From NCBI GenBank assembly GCA_900105895.1, contig FNSH01000001.1:372001-436000 (forward strand): a stretch of DNA of 64,000 nucleotides, written 5' to 3'. The notes below the pieces were generated by a model. It was not told the origin of the DNA, searched no databases, and was given only the letters and a program-made list of their open reading frames with translations. This DNA is from Atopobium minutum. Its GTDB lineage: Bacteria > Actinomycetota > Coriobacteriia > Coriobacteriales > Atopobiaceae. Of the stretch, positions 55,494 to 64,000 are shown in pieces (the first letter of the stretch is position 1; each line of letters opens with the position of its first letter). The translations under genes and the position numbers were made by a program.

Positions 55494-57338
55494 TTACATC
55501 TTAATGGGCGCAGAAACACCAATCATTTTAAGGTTAAGAGCTAAAACACAACGTACAGCATCGCAGGCAGCCAAACGTGCACGAGACAGATCTGCATCTA
55601 CAGGACGACCGTCAGAAGGAAGTACCTGGCAGTTGTTGTAGAACGCATGGAAGTCACTTGCAAGTTCTTCAAGATAGTGCGTTAAACGGAAAGGCGCGCG
55701 GTCACGTGCTGCAGAAGCAATCATGTCACTCATGGAGCCAAGCTTACGTGCAATCTGAAGCTCGGTGGGATCCGTAAGCAGCGAGAGGTCGTACGTCTCG
55801 CCAATTGCTTGAGCAGCCACGGCATCCATGCCCATCTCTTCTGCCTGAACATCATCTACGCCAGCAGCGCGGCGCAAAATGGAGCAAATACGAGCATGTG
55901 CATACTGCACATAGAACACAGGGTTGGACGCATTGCGTTGCTTTACGGCTTCAATATCAAAATCAATGGTTTGGTTAGAGGACCTCGATACCAAGGTGTA
56001 ACGAGTTGCATCTACACCTACCTCATCCAGCAGCTCCTGGAAGGTTACCATGGTGCCCTTACGCTTAGACATGCGAACCGGCTTGCCGTTGCGCAACAGG
56101 TTTACAAACTGACCAAGATCTACCTCAAATTTACCAGGATAACCCAGAGCATCGCAGGCATTCCTTACACGAGCAATGTAGCCATGGTGGTCTGCACCCC
56201 ATAGGTCGATGGAATAATCCTGGCGCTGGAACTTATCCCAGTGATAAGCAACGTCGGAAGCAAAGTAGGTATACTCGCCATTGGACTTGATAAGAACACG
56301 ATCCTTATCGTCACCAAAAGTGGTAGAGCGGAACCATAATGCACCGTCATCGGTGGTGTACAGGTGTCCCATCTTGTCCAAACGAGCAAAGGCGCGGTCT
56401 ACAGGAGATGTGCCGGACTCATCCTTAACATACAGGCTGCGCTCCGAGAACCACAGGTCAAGGTCACAACGAGCCTGGTGGGTGGTGTTCTTAATACGTT
56501 GCAACATTGCTTGGTACGCGCGCTCGCGGAACTCATCTCCGCGGGTCTTCTCGTCAACGTTTGCCCACTTGTCACCATCTGCTTCATAGAATTCCAGGGC
56601 GATCTCAATGATATAGTCGCCACCATAGGAATTGCCGCCCAAGATCTCATTGAATGCATCCATGTAGGGATGGGTTTCCGGAGCCTCATCCAGATCATCT
56701 GCTACATAGGCCTCACGATCGGAAAGCAGCAGTTGATACGCGTCTTGAGCGCTCAGGCCCTTCTCGCGGATAATCTGAACAAGCTGCATGTAACGCGTGG
56801 CAACGGAGCCACCAAAGACGTCCATCTGACTGCCGTGGTCATTGATATAGTACTCACGGAAGACGTCATAATTTGCGTGCTCCATCACATTGCACATGGA
56901 ATCGCCCAGCGCTACCCAGCGACCATGGCCCACATGCAAAGGACCGGTGGGATTAGCAGAGATGAACTCGTAATTGACCTTGAGACCGTCACCTACGTTG
57001 GCACGACCAAAATCCTCACCCTGCTCGCGAACGGCACGAATAATCTCATTGTTTGCAGCGGCACTCAGATAAAAGTTAATAAAGCCAGGACCAGCTACCT
57101 CTACCTTTGCAATGGCGGGGTGGGCAGGCATGTGATCAACGATTGCTTGGGCAATCTTTGCGGGAGCCATACGAGCAAGACGAGCAGATCGAAGAGCAAC
57201 GGTGGAAGTCCACTCACCATGATCGGTATCAGCTGGACGCTCAACACCACAATCCTCTACGGTAAATTCAGGCAAGTCTGATGCCTGCTGAGCAGCAGCA
57301 ATGGCTTGCTTTACCAGCTCTTCAATAGTCTCGGGCAT
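55494..57338 (-). CDS. argS: Arginyl-tRNA synthetase
   Basis: Charges tRNA-Arg. The 614-residue class I enzyme has an N-terminal Add-1 domain, the HIGH box as ANPTGPLHVGHGRWVALGDS, the KMSK-like motif as KPVRMSKRKGTMV, YVQYAHARICSILR, and a C-terminal DALR-type anticodon domain ending GVSAPIKM. ATG at 57338 with AAGGAG upstream. The length is somewhat above the usual 550-580. Confidence 0.96.
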   Translation of the reverse strand: MPETIEELVKQAIAAAQQASDLPEFTVEDCGVERPADTDHGEWTSTVALRSARLARMAPAKIAQAIVDHMPAHPAIAKVEVAGPGFINFYLSAAANNEIIRAVREQGEDFGRANVGDGLKVNYEFISANPTGPLHVGHGRWVALGDSMCNVMEHANYDVFREYYINDHGSQMDVFGGSVATRYMQLVQIIREKGLSAQDAYQLLLSDREAYVADDLDEAPETHPYMDAFNEILGGNSYGGDYIIEIALEFYEADGDKWANVDEKTRGDEFRERAYQAMLQRIKNTTHQARCDLDLWFSERSLYVKDESGTSPVDRAFARLDKMGHLYTTDDGALWFRSTTFGDDKDRVLIKSNGEYTYFASDVAYHWDKFQRQDYSIDLWGADHHGYIARVRNACDALGYPGKFEVDLGQFVNLLRNGKPVRMSKRKGTMVTFQELLDEVGVDATRYTLVSRSSNQTIDFDIEAVKQRNASNPVFYVQYAHARICSILRRAAGVDDVQAEEMGMDAVAAQAIGETYDLSLLTDPTELQIARKLGSMSDMIASAARDRAPFRLTHYLEELASDFHAFYNNCQVLPSDGRPVDADLSRARLAACDAVRCVLALNLKMIGVSAPIKM

Positions 57339-57563
57339 AAGTCACTCCTTGATCGATAGCATTTTGCATATTTGTCATGCAATGTTGCAATTTCTAGCAG
57401 TCTAGCAAAGCTCATACAACAATTTTTAGTACATTTACGTGCTTAATAAAAACTACGTGTGTATAGGTATATGGTATCTAAGTTTACTCAATCTGAAAAA
57501 CGTATGTGACGTGCGTGAAATGAACCTTCATTCCACCTACCAATTTACACCTGCCAAAAACCT

Positions 57564-59045
57564 TTATCGTCGGCCAGACCGGGCACGTTCTTCCCTACTT
57601 AGGTCCTCACGCAGCTTGGCCAACCCCTCTTCCATACCCACAGGATAGGTTTGGGGATTTAGAAAACGCTTGGTAGCAGGGTCAAGTCGCATGAGCGCAT
57701 CATGGCAACGCCGCCGCGATTCTTCCAGAGTAGCTGTGCCTGCAACACACACGCCCTTCTCGACATAGTGCTCGAGAAGCTCAACGGGAGTATACGCGGA
57801 AAAATCATAGCTGGTATATGGATCTAACACGTCAACAGCCCTGGTTGTGTCAGAAGCAACGTATGCGTCATCCACAATCATGTCCCCCATAGGACAGCCG
57901 CTATCATCATAAAAGCGCAGGATATGCTGCACTCCTGGAATGGTGCGCTTATACGCCTGCTCGGACAACTTCATGGTGGGCGTCCAACTTGTTTGGCCAG
58001 GCTTGCGCGTAGCATTGAGTTTGTACACACCACCCAAGGAAGGCTGGGGGTCGCAGGTTGCAAGCTTGGTTCCCACGCCAAAAGAATCAATGGGAGCACC
58101 TTGAGCAAACAAAGACTGAATGGTGTGCTCATCCAGATCATTGGAAACAGAGATTTTTACAGAGGGAAGGCCCGCCTCATCAAAGGCTTGACGTGCGTAT
58201 TTGGAAAGTTTAGCAAGGTCTCCTGAGTCAATACGGATGGCGCTTAAGTGCTCGCCTACCGCCTCCATCTCATGCGCAACCGTAATAGCATTTTGGATAC
58301 CCTTGTAGACATCATAGGTATCTACCAGCAAGACGCAGTTTTTGGGACTGGACTTGGCAAAGGCCCTAAAGGCCTCCAGCTCAGAAGGAAACGCCATAAC
58401 CCACGAATGTGCATGGGTGCCAAACACGGGAATGCCGTAAATCTTTCCTGCAAGCACGTTGGACGTAGAGCCTGCACCGCCCACAAAAGAGGCGCGAGCA
58501 ACAGCCAATCCACCGTCAGGACCTTGGGCACGGCGCAAACCAAAATCAGACACAGCATTGCCTTGAGCTGCTTGTACCACACGTGCAGTTTTAGTTGCCA
58601 CCAGTGTTTGAAAATTAACAAGGTTGAGCAGGGCGGTTTCTATAAGCTGGCAATCAATAGCAGGGCCTTCCACGCGAATCATAGGTTCACGCGGAAAGAC
58701 AATCTCCCCCTCTGGAACAGCCCATACCGAGACACGAATTTTAAAATCGCGAAGGTATTGCAAAAACTTAGTGGTAAACATCTTGCCGCCACCAGGCGCA
58801 TCAAGTGAAGCAAGGTATGCAAGAGCATCCTCTTCAAAGACAAAGTTTTTTACTAGGTCTGCAATTTGACCCGCACCACAAGAAACTGCATAGCCACCAT
58901 GAAAGGGATTCTCGCGAAAGAACACCGTAAAGCACGCCTGTGTGTCACCAAGACCCGACTCAAAAAAGCCCTGAGCCATGGTGAGCTCATACAGATCCGT
59001 ATTAAGAGCAATGTCAGAAGGCTTTGTGCGATCGGTTAAAGACAT
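57564..59045 (-). CDS. pncB: Nicotinate phosphoribosyltransferase
   Basis: Salvages nicotinate to nicotinate mononucleotide for NAD synthesis, using PRPP and ATP. The 493-residue protein has the N-terminal TDLYELTMAQGF, SDFGLRRAQGPDGGL, GTHAHSWVMAF with the phosphorylated His, LVDTYDVYKGI, and RIDSGDLAKLSKYAR. AAGGAG lies before the ATG. This is the approximately 490-residue class typical of Gram-positives. No NAD neighbour lies nearby. Confidence 0.94.
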   Translation of the reverse strand: MSLTDRTKPSDIALNTDLYELTMAQGFFESGLGDTQACFTVFFRENPFHGGYAVSCGAGQIADLVKNFVFEEDALAYLASLDAPGGGKMFTTKFLQYLRDFKIRVSVWAVPEGEIVFPREPMIRVEGPAIDCQLIETALLNLVNFQTLVATKTARVVQAAQGNAVSDFGLRRAQGPDGGLAVARASFVGGAGSTSNVLAGKIYGIPVFGTHAHSWVMAFPSELEAFRAFAKSSPKNCVLLVDTYDVYKGIQNAITVAHEMEAVGEHLSAIRIDSGDLAKLSKYARQAFDEAGLPSVKISVSNDLDEHTIQSLFAQGAPIDSFGVGTKLATCDPQPSLGGVYKLNATRKPGQTSWTPTMKLSEQAYKRTIPGVQHILRFYDDSGCPMGDMIVDDAYVASDTTRAVDVLDPYTSYDFSAYTPVELLEHYVEKGVCVAGTATLEESRRRCHDALMRLDPATKRFLNPQTYPVGMEEGLAKLREDLSREERARSGRR

Positions 59046-59124
59046 GTCTTTCTCCTTACCGCTTAATGCAATGGTTTTACCTGCACGTACTCACAACGCA
59101 GGCACTACGTCAGATACTCTGCAC

Positions 59125-59424
59125 TTAATGGCGCAGGTAATAATAGATGGCACAGCAAATGACAATCACAGCCAATACACCAAGCACAAGCTTTTGTGCA
59201 AAGGGCATGTGCAAATCTTCATCTGGCTCCATCGCACGACGATTAACCTCACGAATGTGAGTGATACGCGCATCCTCTTGAGCCTGACGCTGCGCTTTTT
59301 GTTGAGCTTCTCGCAAGGCTTCCAACTCTGCACGCGCCTGAGCATTTTGACGAGCTGCTGCTTGAGCGCGAAGTGCTTCCAACTCGGCGCGTTCAGAATC
59401 AGTTAGAGCGTCATCATTTGACAT
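59125..59424 (-). CDS. Small coiled-coil protein with C-terminal membrane tail
   Basis: A 99-residue protein. Residues 1-55 form a charged, Ala/Gln/Glu/Arg-rich helix (AELEALREAQQKAQRQA). Residues 75-95 are one membrane segment (LVLGVLAVIVICCAIYYYL), leaving only RH outside. This is a tail-anchored layout with the coiled coil in the cytosol. AAGGAG lies before the ATG. It lies between pncB and the radical SAM gene, on the same strand. I do not recognise a family. Confidence 0.75.
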   Translation of the reverse strand: MSNDDALTDSERAELEALRAQAAARQNAQARAELEALREAQQKAQRQAQEDARITHIREVNRRAMEPDEDLHMPFAQKLVLGVLAVIVICCAIYYYLRH

Positions 59425-59472
59425 GGTTTCTCCTTAGCCCGCCTATCAAGGGTTGTATAGACTATAGCCCTT

Positions 59473-60486
59473 TTAGCGCTCCTGGCGAGAAGAATAGGCC
59501 AAAAAGCTGCTAAGTTCTGGACCATCTACACCTGTAGCATCAAATTCTGGCACAAAACTCTCTGACACCGTACCACCCTGTTGCCACCACATACGCTCAA
59601 AGCCAAGGTCATCTGCGTGGTCAAGCACCAGCTCATACTCCTCATTGGTAAGTGCACGAGCCAGATTGCCACCAGCAGCTCGACAATGTGCATTGGGGGT
59701 GTACTGGTTCATGACAGAAATATCTATGTCGTTGCCTGCAAGCTCCCAGAGCTTATCGAGAACAGCGCACGAATCATCGGTGTGTCCTGGAAGCACCAGA
59801 TGGCGCACGATAATACCTGTGGTAAGTGAGCCGTCCTCATCCGTTACGCGCGTTCCATGCTGGCGTACCTGATTGAGCATCTCTTCTAAAGCTGCTGCAG
59901 CAACCTGAGGGTAATCTTGAGCACCAGATAACGTACCCGCAAGCATATTTGAAGCATATTTAAAGTCTGGCAGCCATACATCTACAACATCGCCCATAGC
60001 GCGAACCGTACTAGCCAGCTCGTAGCCCGAGGTATTACACACAATAGGTAAGCTCAGCCCAGCGTCACGAGCCATTAGTACCGCATCATGCACCTGAGGG
60101 GCATAGTGTAGCGCCGTAACAAGATTAATGTTGAGCGCGCCTTGTTCTTGCAGTTCCAGCATCATGGCAGCAAGACGTTGAGTGGTAACCTCGTGGCCAA
60201 AATTGCCCTGCGAGATTTGCTGGTTTTGACAAAACACACAGCGCAAAGGACAGCTTGAGAAGAAAATAGCCCCTGAACCCACCTCACCTGAAATAGGTGG
60301 CTCCTCCCAAAAATGCAGAGCACTTCTTGCTATCCGCAAGGTGGCATTAGCACCGCAAAGACCACGTTTGCCTGCCACTCGGTTTGCGCCACAGTTTCGT
60401 GGGCACAAATGACAAGATTCGTATGAATGAGAAAATGCTTGCAAAGAGTTTTCTCCCCAACGTTGTTGTGTACTTAAACGCACCAT
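59473..60486 (-). CDS. Radical SAM protein of the PflA-like (YjjW/AmmeMemo-adjacent) type
   Basis: A 337-residue radical SAM enzyme. The cluster motif is CPLRCVFCQNQQ near residue 79, binding a 4Fe-4S cluster that splits S-adenosylmethionine. An upstream pair, CHLCPRNC and GKRGLCGAN, looks like an extra cysteine set. Later motifs are CNTSGYE and VWLPDFKYAS. These match the group annotated as putative pyruvate formate-lyase-activating or uncharacterised 4Fe-4S proteins, but no formate-lyase-like partner is near, so the target is unknown. The start is unsure: ATG 60486 lacks a good ribosome site and a TTG at 60537 is possible. Confidence 0.72.
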   Translation of the reverse strand: MVRLSTQQRWGENSLQAFSHSYESCHLCPRNCGANRVAGKRGLCGANATLRIARSALHFWEEPPISGEVGSGAIFFSSCPLRCVFCQNQQISQGNFGHEVTTQRLAAMMLELQEQGALNINLVTALHYAPQVHDAVLMARDAGLSLPIVCNTSGYELASTVRAMGDVVDVWLPDFKYASNMLAGTLSGAQDYPQVAAAALEEMLNQVRQHGTRVTDEDGSLTTGIIVRHLVLPGHTDDSCAVLDKLWELAGNDIDISVMNQYTPNAHCRAAGGNLARALTNEEYELVLDHADDLGFERMWWQQGGTVSESFVPEFDATGVDGPELSSFLAYSSRQER

Positions 60487-60951
60487 GTGTGCTGTCGTGC
60501 GTTTGGGTGCACTTTTATGTGTTGCAGCATATACCAATGTGTATTTTTATACGCTGCTGCACATGTAAGTGCGCTCTTCAGTATAGATTTAAACAGTTGA
60601 TACCACACAGACTAAATATTTGACAAAGCACTCTCCTACAAACCAAGAGAGCTGATGTCTTTTGTCCTAGCACTTCAAGAGACTTATCCATACCGTATTT
60701 GCACAGGTACATGAGCTAATTTATCTAAAAAATAAATGGTTACGGGATTGCTGGTATTGATACAAAGGTGAGGATTGTGGAAACTGAGCAAATACGAATG
60801 TTTTCCCTTGTTATCAAGCCAAAGTGGGGATTCTATACTTGCTCTAACGCGCCTTGTGTCAGCGCCGAATTTAACGCCTGAAAGCTGTTACCCGAAAAAG
60901 CCGAAAACCTTGCGCGCATCTATGCGCGCAAACCCCACTTTTGCGAAATGG
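60487..60951. other. Intergenic boundary of the accessory island
   Basis: No convincing gene. A perfect 10-bp hairpin (TTGCGCGCAT 60910-60919, ATGCGCGCAA 60922-60931, 2-base gap) is followed on the minus strand by GGTTTTCGGCTTTTT, a terminator-like end for the remnant gene. TTTTGCGAAA occurs at about 60938 and again at 60957. The left part is AT-rich and probably holds the promoter of the radical SAM gene. Confidence 0.4.
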
Positions 60952-61353
60952 TTATGCTTTTGCGAAAATGTCGCTTCCGAAATGGCAAGCGTGCTGAGCC
61001 GTTATACGACCACCAATAGATTTAGCGCAGCTCATCAGGTACTCTTTCACAAAGTTCTGAAAATCCACTTCATCAAACTTTTCGCCATCTGCGCCAACTG
61101 GGAATTTTTCCCACCTCGTACTGCCCGTTTTAGACACTGTTCTTTACCACTTTTTGATGTCGGTGCCATTACGAATAGCTGAACTGGACGAGTTTTCTGA
61201 ATTATCGCGGTTTTTAATCTGTAAAGACTCCCAGTCAACTCCAGCTTGTTTGCTTGGACGAATAAAGTCGACAGCTTTTACTACTTCGCCCGCACACCAA
61301 GCCCAATCATCATCTGTACATTTACTATCAGAACCCGTGAAATTATATCGTAA
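60952..61353 (-). pseudogene. C-terminal remnant of a probable type II restriction endonuclease
   Basis: Reading minus from 61353, a frame of about 70 codons contains WCAGEVVKAVDFIRP, VDWESLQIKN, RDNSENSSSS and IRNGTDIKKW, then a TAA (61144-61146). The same frame continues without further break as RTVSKTGSTRWEKFP to a stop at 60952. The Gln-x-Lys in LQIKN beside an acidic residue and Ser-rich loop resembles PD-(D/E)xK nucleases; the wording is close to what I recall of the SinI/AvaII (GGWCC) family, though I could not check. The N-terminal part and any methylase are absent, and a stop precedes the fragment. This is a decayed gene. Confidence 0.5.
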
Positions 61354-61366
61354 TTATTTTAATACA

Positions 61367-61747
61367 CTATTCAATTACCAGCTCTACATAATCCCCATCT
61401 TCCTTATTGTATACATGCTTATTTACGATTCCAAGTAGTTTCTGTATATCTTCCATATCTGAAGCCGAAAATTCCAAATAACAAGTCTCATCACTGGTAT
61501 AATTCAAATCTTCATAAAAATCCTGAATCGCCACATAAAATTTTTCTAAAACATCTTCCAATGGATATTGGGAAATATTCCTCGGACTATCTCCTTCTCC
61601 TAATTCTGGTTCTTGAACAAATTTTAATGAAGTAACAAAGCAATCACTTTTCATAAAATCGTCATACGTTTTATAGATATGTTCTGCTACCTTTTCGTAA
61701 TCAGCTTTGCTATATTTTTCATGTACAAAAATATCTATATTTTTCAT
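61367..61747 (-). CDS. Orphan AT-rich gene, acidic small protein (immunity-like)
   Basis: A 126-residue acidic protein rich in Asp, Glu and Tyr, with no signal peptide or membrane segment. I do not recognise its family. The base composition (AT-rich, many AAA/GAA codons) is unlike the housekeeping genes to the left. It is the last of three consecutive small genes with the same character on the minus strand, a pattern typical of immunity-protein arrays left from polymorphic toxin systems. No toxin is visible in the window. Confidence 0.45.
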   Translation of the reverse strand: MKNIDIFVHEKYSKADYEKVAEHIYKTYDDFMKSDCFVTSLKFVQEPELGEGDSPRNISQYPLEDVLEKFYVAIQDFYEDLNYTSDETCYLEFSASDMEDIQKLLGIVNKHVYNKEDGDYVELVIE

Positions 61748-61793
61748 CTCGTAGAAACTTACACCTTGCCAAATTCAATAAACTGGGAGTTGA

Positions 61794-62105
61794 CTATATA
61801 ACAATAGAACAAATATTATTTATAGCATGATCTAAAAGGTCAATATACTTCCAGTATTCTGTCGGAAAGTTTGAAATTTCACTCATATCATTTCGATCAA
61901 AGTGGTAAACAATATGCCTCATTACTTGATTTTGAATAAAATATAAATCTCTTAATTCTGCAAGAGTTATACTTTCCAATTTACTAACATAAGCATATAG
62001 GTCATAAAAAGACTTCTCGTCAAATCTATCTTCTTCATGTAAAAAATAAAGGAAACTATAGTTGGTTGCATTTTTATTAGAATAAATTATATTTGGTTTT
62101 GACAC
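61794..62105 (-). CDS. Orphan AT-rich gene, helical small protein (immunity-like)
   Basis: A 103-residue soluble, mostly helical protein rich in Tyr, Asp and Phe (for example YHFDRNDMSEISNFPTEYW). No known motif is recognised. The ATG at 62105 follows GGAGGGGATGGTGTGTC. It is separated from its neighbours by 34-46 bp on the same strand. Confidence 0.45.
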   Translation of the reverse strand: MSKPNIIYSNKNATNYSFLYFLHEEDRFDEKSFYDLYAYVSKLESITLAELRDLYFIQNQVMRHIVYHFDRNDMSEISNFPTEYWKYIDLLDHAINNICSIVI

Positions 62106-62139
62106 ACCATCCCCTCCACAACTTCTAATTTTTATTTAT

Positions 62140-62682
62140 CTACTTTAGCTTTTTTAGTAATTCTACAAAAGGTACTTTATTATTATCTTTTCTAAGCGAA
62201 ATCAAATCAAAAACAGAATCGACATCTAAATCAAACATTACGGATTCCAAACTAATTGTCATAAAATAATAATCTACAGCCTCTTTACTAAACTCATTTT
62301 CTAAACTACCCCATAAATTATTCGGTAAAATGCAAAAGGCTAAAGTATCATCACCACAACTTTCAACAAACCATCTTATTTCAAAATCTTCCTTTATGAT
62401 TTCGTTGAAATACTTTATAGTTGTATCCCTATCCATATTATCCATATAAGGAATAACTATTTCTTTAGCTCTGTATTTTAATTTTATGTCATCACCATAT
62501 TTTTTATTATTATTTATAAAATCTACTTCTACAAGATTTCCTATTTCACTATTAAAGTAATTGATTACGGATTCGTCTTCTTCTCTCCAATCAATCCAAA
62601 TTAAATCATTACTTTCCCAAAGGTCATCAATATTATCTGGATATAATAAAAATTTTCTTACGCTTTCATATTTATTATTCAT
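62140..62682 (-). CDS. Orphan AT-rich gene, 180-residue cytosolic protein (immunity-like)
   Basis: A 180-residue acidic protein with a high content of Asp, Glu, Asn and Ile. Stretches such as RWFVESCGDDTLAFCILPNNLWGSLE and a compact helical end suggest a globular domain. It resembles, in size and composition only, immunity proteins of contact-dependent toxins. The family is not recognised. First of the three-gene run. The 62683-62787 gap before it holds no feature I can name. Confidence 0.45.
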   Translation of the reverse strand: MNNKYESVRKFLLYPDNIDDLWESNDLIWIDWREEDESVINYFNSEIGNLVEVDFINNNKKYGDDIKLKYRAKEIVIPYMDNMDRDTTIKYFNEIIKEDFEIRWFVESCGDDTLAFCILPNNLWGSLENEFSKEAVDYYFMTISLESVMFDLDVDSVFDLISLRKDNNKVPFVELLKKLK

Positions 62683-62787
62683 AAAACCTTATCCTCAACA
62701 AATTCAAGTTGTTTCACTCGACAGCCAAATGCCCAAAGTTTGCTAGGGAAGGAAAATCATTTTCTAGAAAGGAGAAGTTGTCGCTCA

Positions 62788-62994
62788 TTAGTTGTCTCCT
62801 TTGATTTCCATAATATCTGCCGGCTGGCAGGCAAGAGTTTCACAGATGCGCACGATAATGTTGGTTTGGATGTTGTCTCCTCTACCTAGTTTGGCAAGGG
62901 TGGCTGGGCTGAAGCCTGCTGCTGTGCGCAGTTGTTCTTTCGTCCATCCTTTGTCGATGAGAAGTTTCCATAGTTTGTTATAGGACAGTCGCAT
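62788..62994 (-). CDS. Cro/C1-type HTH regulator
   Basis: A 68-residue DNA-binding protein consisting almost entirely of one helix-turn-helix domain: LIDKGWTKEQLRTAAGFS, then LAKLGRGDNIQTNIIVRIC, of the YozG/HTH_26 type. Its ATG overlaps the stop of the DUF2326 gene (TAATG), so the two are translationally coupled. It probably represses its own operon. Confidence 0.85.
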   Translation of the reverse strand: MRLSYNKLWKLLIDKGWTKEQLRTAAGFSPATLAKLGRGDNIQTNIIVRICETLACQPADIMEIKGDN

Positions 62995-64000
62995 TACTTG
63001 TTCTCCTCATCGGTTTCGTCTTTCTCTTCGTTCCAGGTAAATCCATAGAGTGCGTGCTCGTTTTCACCTAGTTTTATGACTCTTGTCCTGTTAACAATTT
63101 TTTCTGCTTCCGCCCGATATTTCGAGGTGGCATCGAATGAGAAGAATATTTGTTTAGGGTGGCCATCCTCGGAGGTAAGTTCCGCTACTCGTTCATAGAG
63201 TGTGAGCAGGTTGCCAACAGGGAAATATGCGAGTTGTTTGATGAGCACGGAGTCGTGGATCAGGATGGGCAGCTTGGTTAATTCTAGGATAGCTAAATCA
63301 AATGAAATCAGGTTCTTGGATTGTGAACCGGCCCCGTTGTCTCCTTGAGATGAAAAGGTATACCCCGCTTTACCGCGTGATTCTTTGAAGCTAAATAGTG
63401 GCGGTTTACGCTTTTTATTCGGATAGAGGGCTTGGACGAATTCTTTGGTGAGTCGGTTGATGTTGTGCTCGATATCGCCGAGAATGCGCGGCCTTTGTTC
63501 TTTGAGAGCTTTGTTTGTTTCTTTGCGCAGCTTGTCGAATTCGCGCATTTTGTCATAGGCGTCGATTTGAGCTTCAAGACGTTTAATGGTGGCTGCTAGC
63601 TCACCGTTTTCTTCGTAGGTTTTATCATCGAGCTCAACTGATTGTTTGAGCTGGTGAATTTCTCGTAGCCGTTGGTTAATCTCGTTGTCCAACACAGCAA
63701 TTACGCGACGATATTTTTCTGCCTGCTCGTTAAGCTGGTCTTCATAGACGCCGACGAGAGCTCGGTGATAGTACTCGATAGTTTCGAGTTTCTCTTTGTT
63801 TACGTTCGGGAAGAAGTTATAGAACTCTTCAAGGTCATCGGTTGTGAGCCTTGATTCTCCCGATAGCGTTGCTTCAACTATCGATAATTTTCCTTTAAGA
63901 ACAGAACGTTTGCTCTGCAGCGAGCGCAACTGAGTCTTCATGTGTTGCTCTTCGCTTTTCGCTTGCTCTGCTGCCTGGAAAAGATCGAGGTCTGCTGTCA
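62994..64000 (-). CDS. DUF2326-domain coiled-coil ATPase-like protein (5' end outside window)
   Basis: The frame is open from the right edge (TADLDLFQAA...) to the stop at 62994, so the start and any N-terminal Walker A lie outside. About 335 residues are visible: a long coiled coil (about residues 20-170 of the visible part) with LTTDDLEEFYNFFPNVN and IEYYHRALVGVYED, then a compact C-terminal domain with LISFDLAILEL and the SMC/RecF-like ILIHDSVLIKQL. This combination fits DUF2326 proteins, which are ABC-type ATPases of the ABC-3C class linked to phage and plasmid defence. That class is recalled, not searched. The next gene is the coupled HTH regulator. Confidence 0.65.
   Translation of the reverse strand, partial: TADLDLFQAAEQAKSEEQHMKTQLRSLQSKRSVLKGKLSIVEATLSGESRLTTDDLEEFYNFFPNVNKEKLETIEYYHRALVGVYEDQLNEQAEKYRRVIAVLDNEINQRLREIHQLKQSVELDDKTYEENGELAATIKRLEAQIDAYDKMREFDKLRKETNKALKEQRPRILGDIEHNINRLTKEFVQALYPNKKRKPPLFSFKESRGKAGYTFSSQGDNGAGSQSKNLISFDLAILELTKLPILIHDSVLIKQLAYFPVGNLLTLYERVAELTSEDGHPKQIFFSFDATSKYRAEAEKIVNRTRVIKLGENEHALYGFTWNEEKDETDEENK

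Noticed and set aside
60775..61182. 135-codon plus-strand frame
   Set aside because: It is the antisense of the restriction-endonuclease remnant, which explains its length, and has no domain features.
61047..61238. 63-codon minus-strand frame
   Set aside because: It is an alternative frame over the endonuclease remnant, whose joined translation is the more coherent one.

Overview
The window reads as chromosomal DNA of a mid-GC Gram-positive actinobacterium. The likeliest lineage is the class Coriobacteriia, family Atopobiaceae (Lancefieldella/Atopobium/Olsenella type). This is inferred from gene content: an LPXTG cell-wall adhesin, an actinobacterial-style long Rho, a PTS with LicT-type antitermination, AdhE fermentation, a compact folate one-carbon operon, and frequent GTG/TTG starts behind AGGAGG-like ribosome sites. 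No rRNA is present to confirm it. Most of the window is housekeeping on the minus strand; the last 3.5 kb is AT-rich accessory DNA.

Layout: 1-7.6 kb holds the 5' part of adhE, a thrS/pseudoenzyme pair and a divergent metNIQ methionine transporter with a structured leader. 7.6-16.5 kb holds dxs, a large LPXTG adhesin broken by one in-frame stop and one frameshift, and a coiled-coil surface protein. 16.6-25.8 kb is a folate/C1 operon read valS - 5-formyl-THF cycloligase - fhs - fchA - folD - folE - folC, then a zinc-ribbon membrane protein. 26-30.3 kb is a plus-strand run (CmpB-like membrane protein, tcdA, tatD, PAP2 phosphatase, tdk). 30.4-34 kb is tig-clpP-clpX and tRNA-Leu. 34-45 kb holds gdhA, five tRNAs (Pro, Gly, Arg, Lys, His), a PTS EIIBCA with its antiterminator and RAT/terminator leader, a lipid kinase, ptsH-ptsI-fruK and manA. 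45-51.2 kb is the threonine pathway, split into divergent hom-lysC-asd and thrC-thrB. 51.2-60.5 kb holds an unknown membrane protein, rho, argS, pncB, a small membrane protein and a radical SAM enzyme. 60.5-64 kb is an accessory island: a restriction-endonuclease remnant, three low-GC orphan genes resembling immunity proteins, a Cro-type regulator, and the 3' part of a DUF2326 ATPase-like gene running off the window.

How the genes work together: the folate operon activates formate to formyl-, methenyl- and methylene-THF, recovers 5-formyl-THF, and supplies (folE) and polyglutamylates (folC) the cofactor. The PTS block couples sugar import (EI, HPr, EIIBCA) to RNA-based antitermination and to fruK and manA. 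Aspartate flows through lysC, asd, hom, thrB and thrC to threonine, with thrS elsewhere in the window.

Points for caution: clpP, the PTS EIIBCA gene and the adhesin each carry a single-base homopolymer change that breaks the frame. In clpP and EIIBCA this is more likely sequence error than biology. The adhesin also has a true-looking nonsense codon. Points of interest: an HPr with Gly17 and Arg46 instead of Arg17 and Ser46, a PLP-fold pseudoenzyme coupled to thrS, repeat-built acidic or polar inserts in several core enzymes, direct repeats spaced by multiples of 11 bp in four upstream regions, a 32-bp perfect palindrome beside rho, and the island at the right edge.
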